The notes under the pieces: model-generated
What the model was told of the DNA's origin: nothing
The model's input: only the letters and a program-made list of their open reading frames with translations
Database searches by the model: none
Program-made: the position numbers and the translations under genes
Assembly: GCF_000422425.1 (NCBI RefSeq)
Contig: NZ_AULT01000007.1
Location: forward strand, 62,001 to 126,000
DNA length: 64,000 nt
Source of the DNA: Oceanospirillum beijerinckii DSM 7166
GTDB taxonomy: Bacteria; Pseudomonadota; Gammaproteobacteria; Pseudomonadales; Halomonadaceae
Reading direction: 5' to 3'
In this document: piece after piece, positions 63,997-64,000 of the stretch
Numbering within the stretch: the first letter of the stretch is position 1
How the letters are laid out: each line of letters begins with the position of its first letter

Positions 63997-64000
63997 ACAC

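Overview
The window looks like chromosome of a marine gammaproteobacterium, probably Oceanospirillales (Oceanospirillaceae-like). This is judged from gene order and protein style only; no database search was possible. The support is the ruv–ybgC–tolQRAB–pal–cpoB–queE–queC block, an adhC/fghA/LysR formaldehyde locus like that of Pseudomonas, an apparent PQQ peptidase pair, many LysR regulators and several solitary periplasmic binding proteins. No rRNA, tRNA, CRISPR array, prophage or insertion sequence was seen.

Layout. 1–4 kb: an S9 peptidase and a PqqF-like M16 peptidase, probably the tail of a PQQ cluster lying to the left. 4–7.2 kb: a small acidic EF-hand-like protein behind an 11-bp repeat array, a short structured transcript with a 19-codon ORF, rsgA, and a VF530-type protein with a disordered tail. 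7.6–19.6 kb: accessory genes (FN3–dihaem peroxidase, binding protein, M50 protease, LysR and GlxA regulators with divergent partners, META lipoprotein, hydrolase, EamA transporter). 19.8–23.2 kb: a chemoreceptor diverging from an EAL–HDOD protein. 23.5–32.2 kb: a hydroxamate-siderophore uptake locus (AraC–GyrI regulator, TonB receptor, FhuF, FhuC, FhuD, fused FhuB). 32.4–33.7 kb: a glycosyltransferase.

33.8–47.3 kb: a long minus-strand housekeeping block, read from the right: aspS, ruvC, a TRIC channel gene, ruvA, ruvB, ybgC, tolQRAB, pal, cpoB, queE, queC, yciK-like SDR. yebC, often between aspS and ruvC, is absent there. 47.7–52.1 kb: HypT-like regulator, an Ig/VCBS-type repeat protein, an unrecognised 152-aa protein and a binding protein. 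52.1–56.7 kb: G3E GTPase with a histidine-rich linker, frmB, frmA and a divergent LysR regulator, with duplicated palindromic operators between frmA and the regulator. 56.8–60.7 kb: binding protein, LysE exporter, an AraC remnant, and a CHASE-GGDEF protein with a broken active site. 61.3–63.9 kb: leucine-type amino acid dehydrogenase plus a sodium-coupled transporter.

Connections. Iron is a recurring theme: candidate Fur boxes sit before the siderophore receptor, before its AraC regulator, and (best match) before tolQ. The formaldehyde genes form a detoxification unit with a probable own regulator and a neighbouring metal-chaperone-type GTPase. No clear candidate for a wholly new multi-gene system was found. 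The most promising unexplained items are the 11-bp repeat array with its EF-hand-like gene, the short peptide transcript before rsgA, the tandem frmA operators, and the degenerate GGDEF protein that keeps its inhibitory site.
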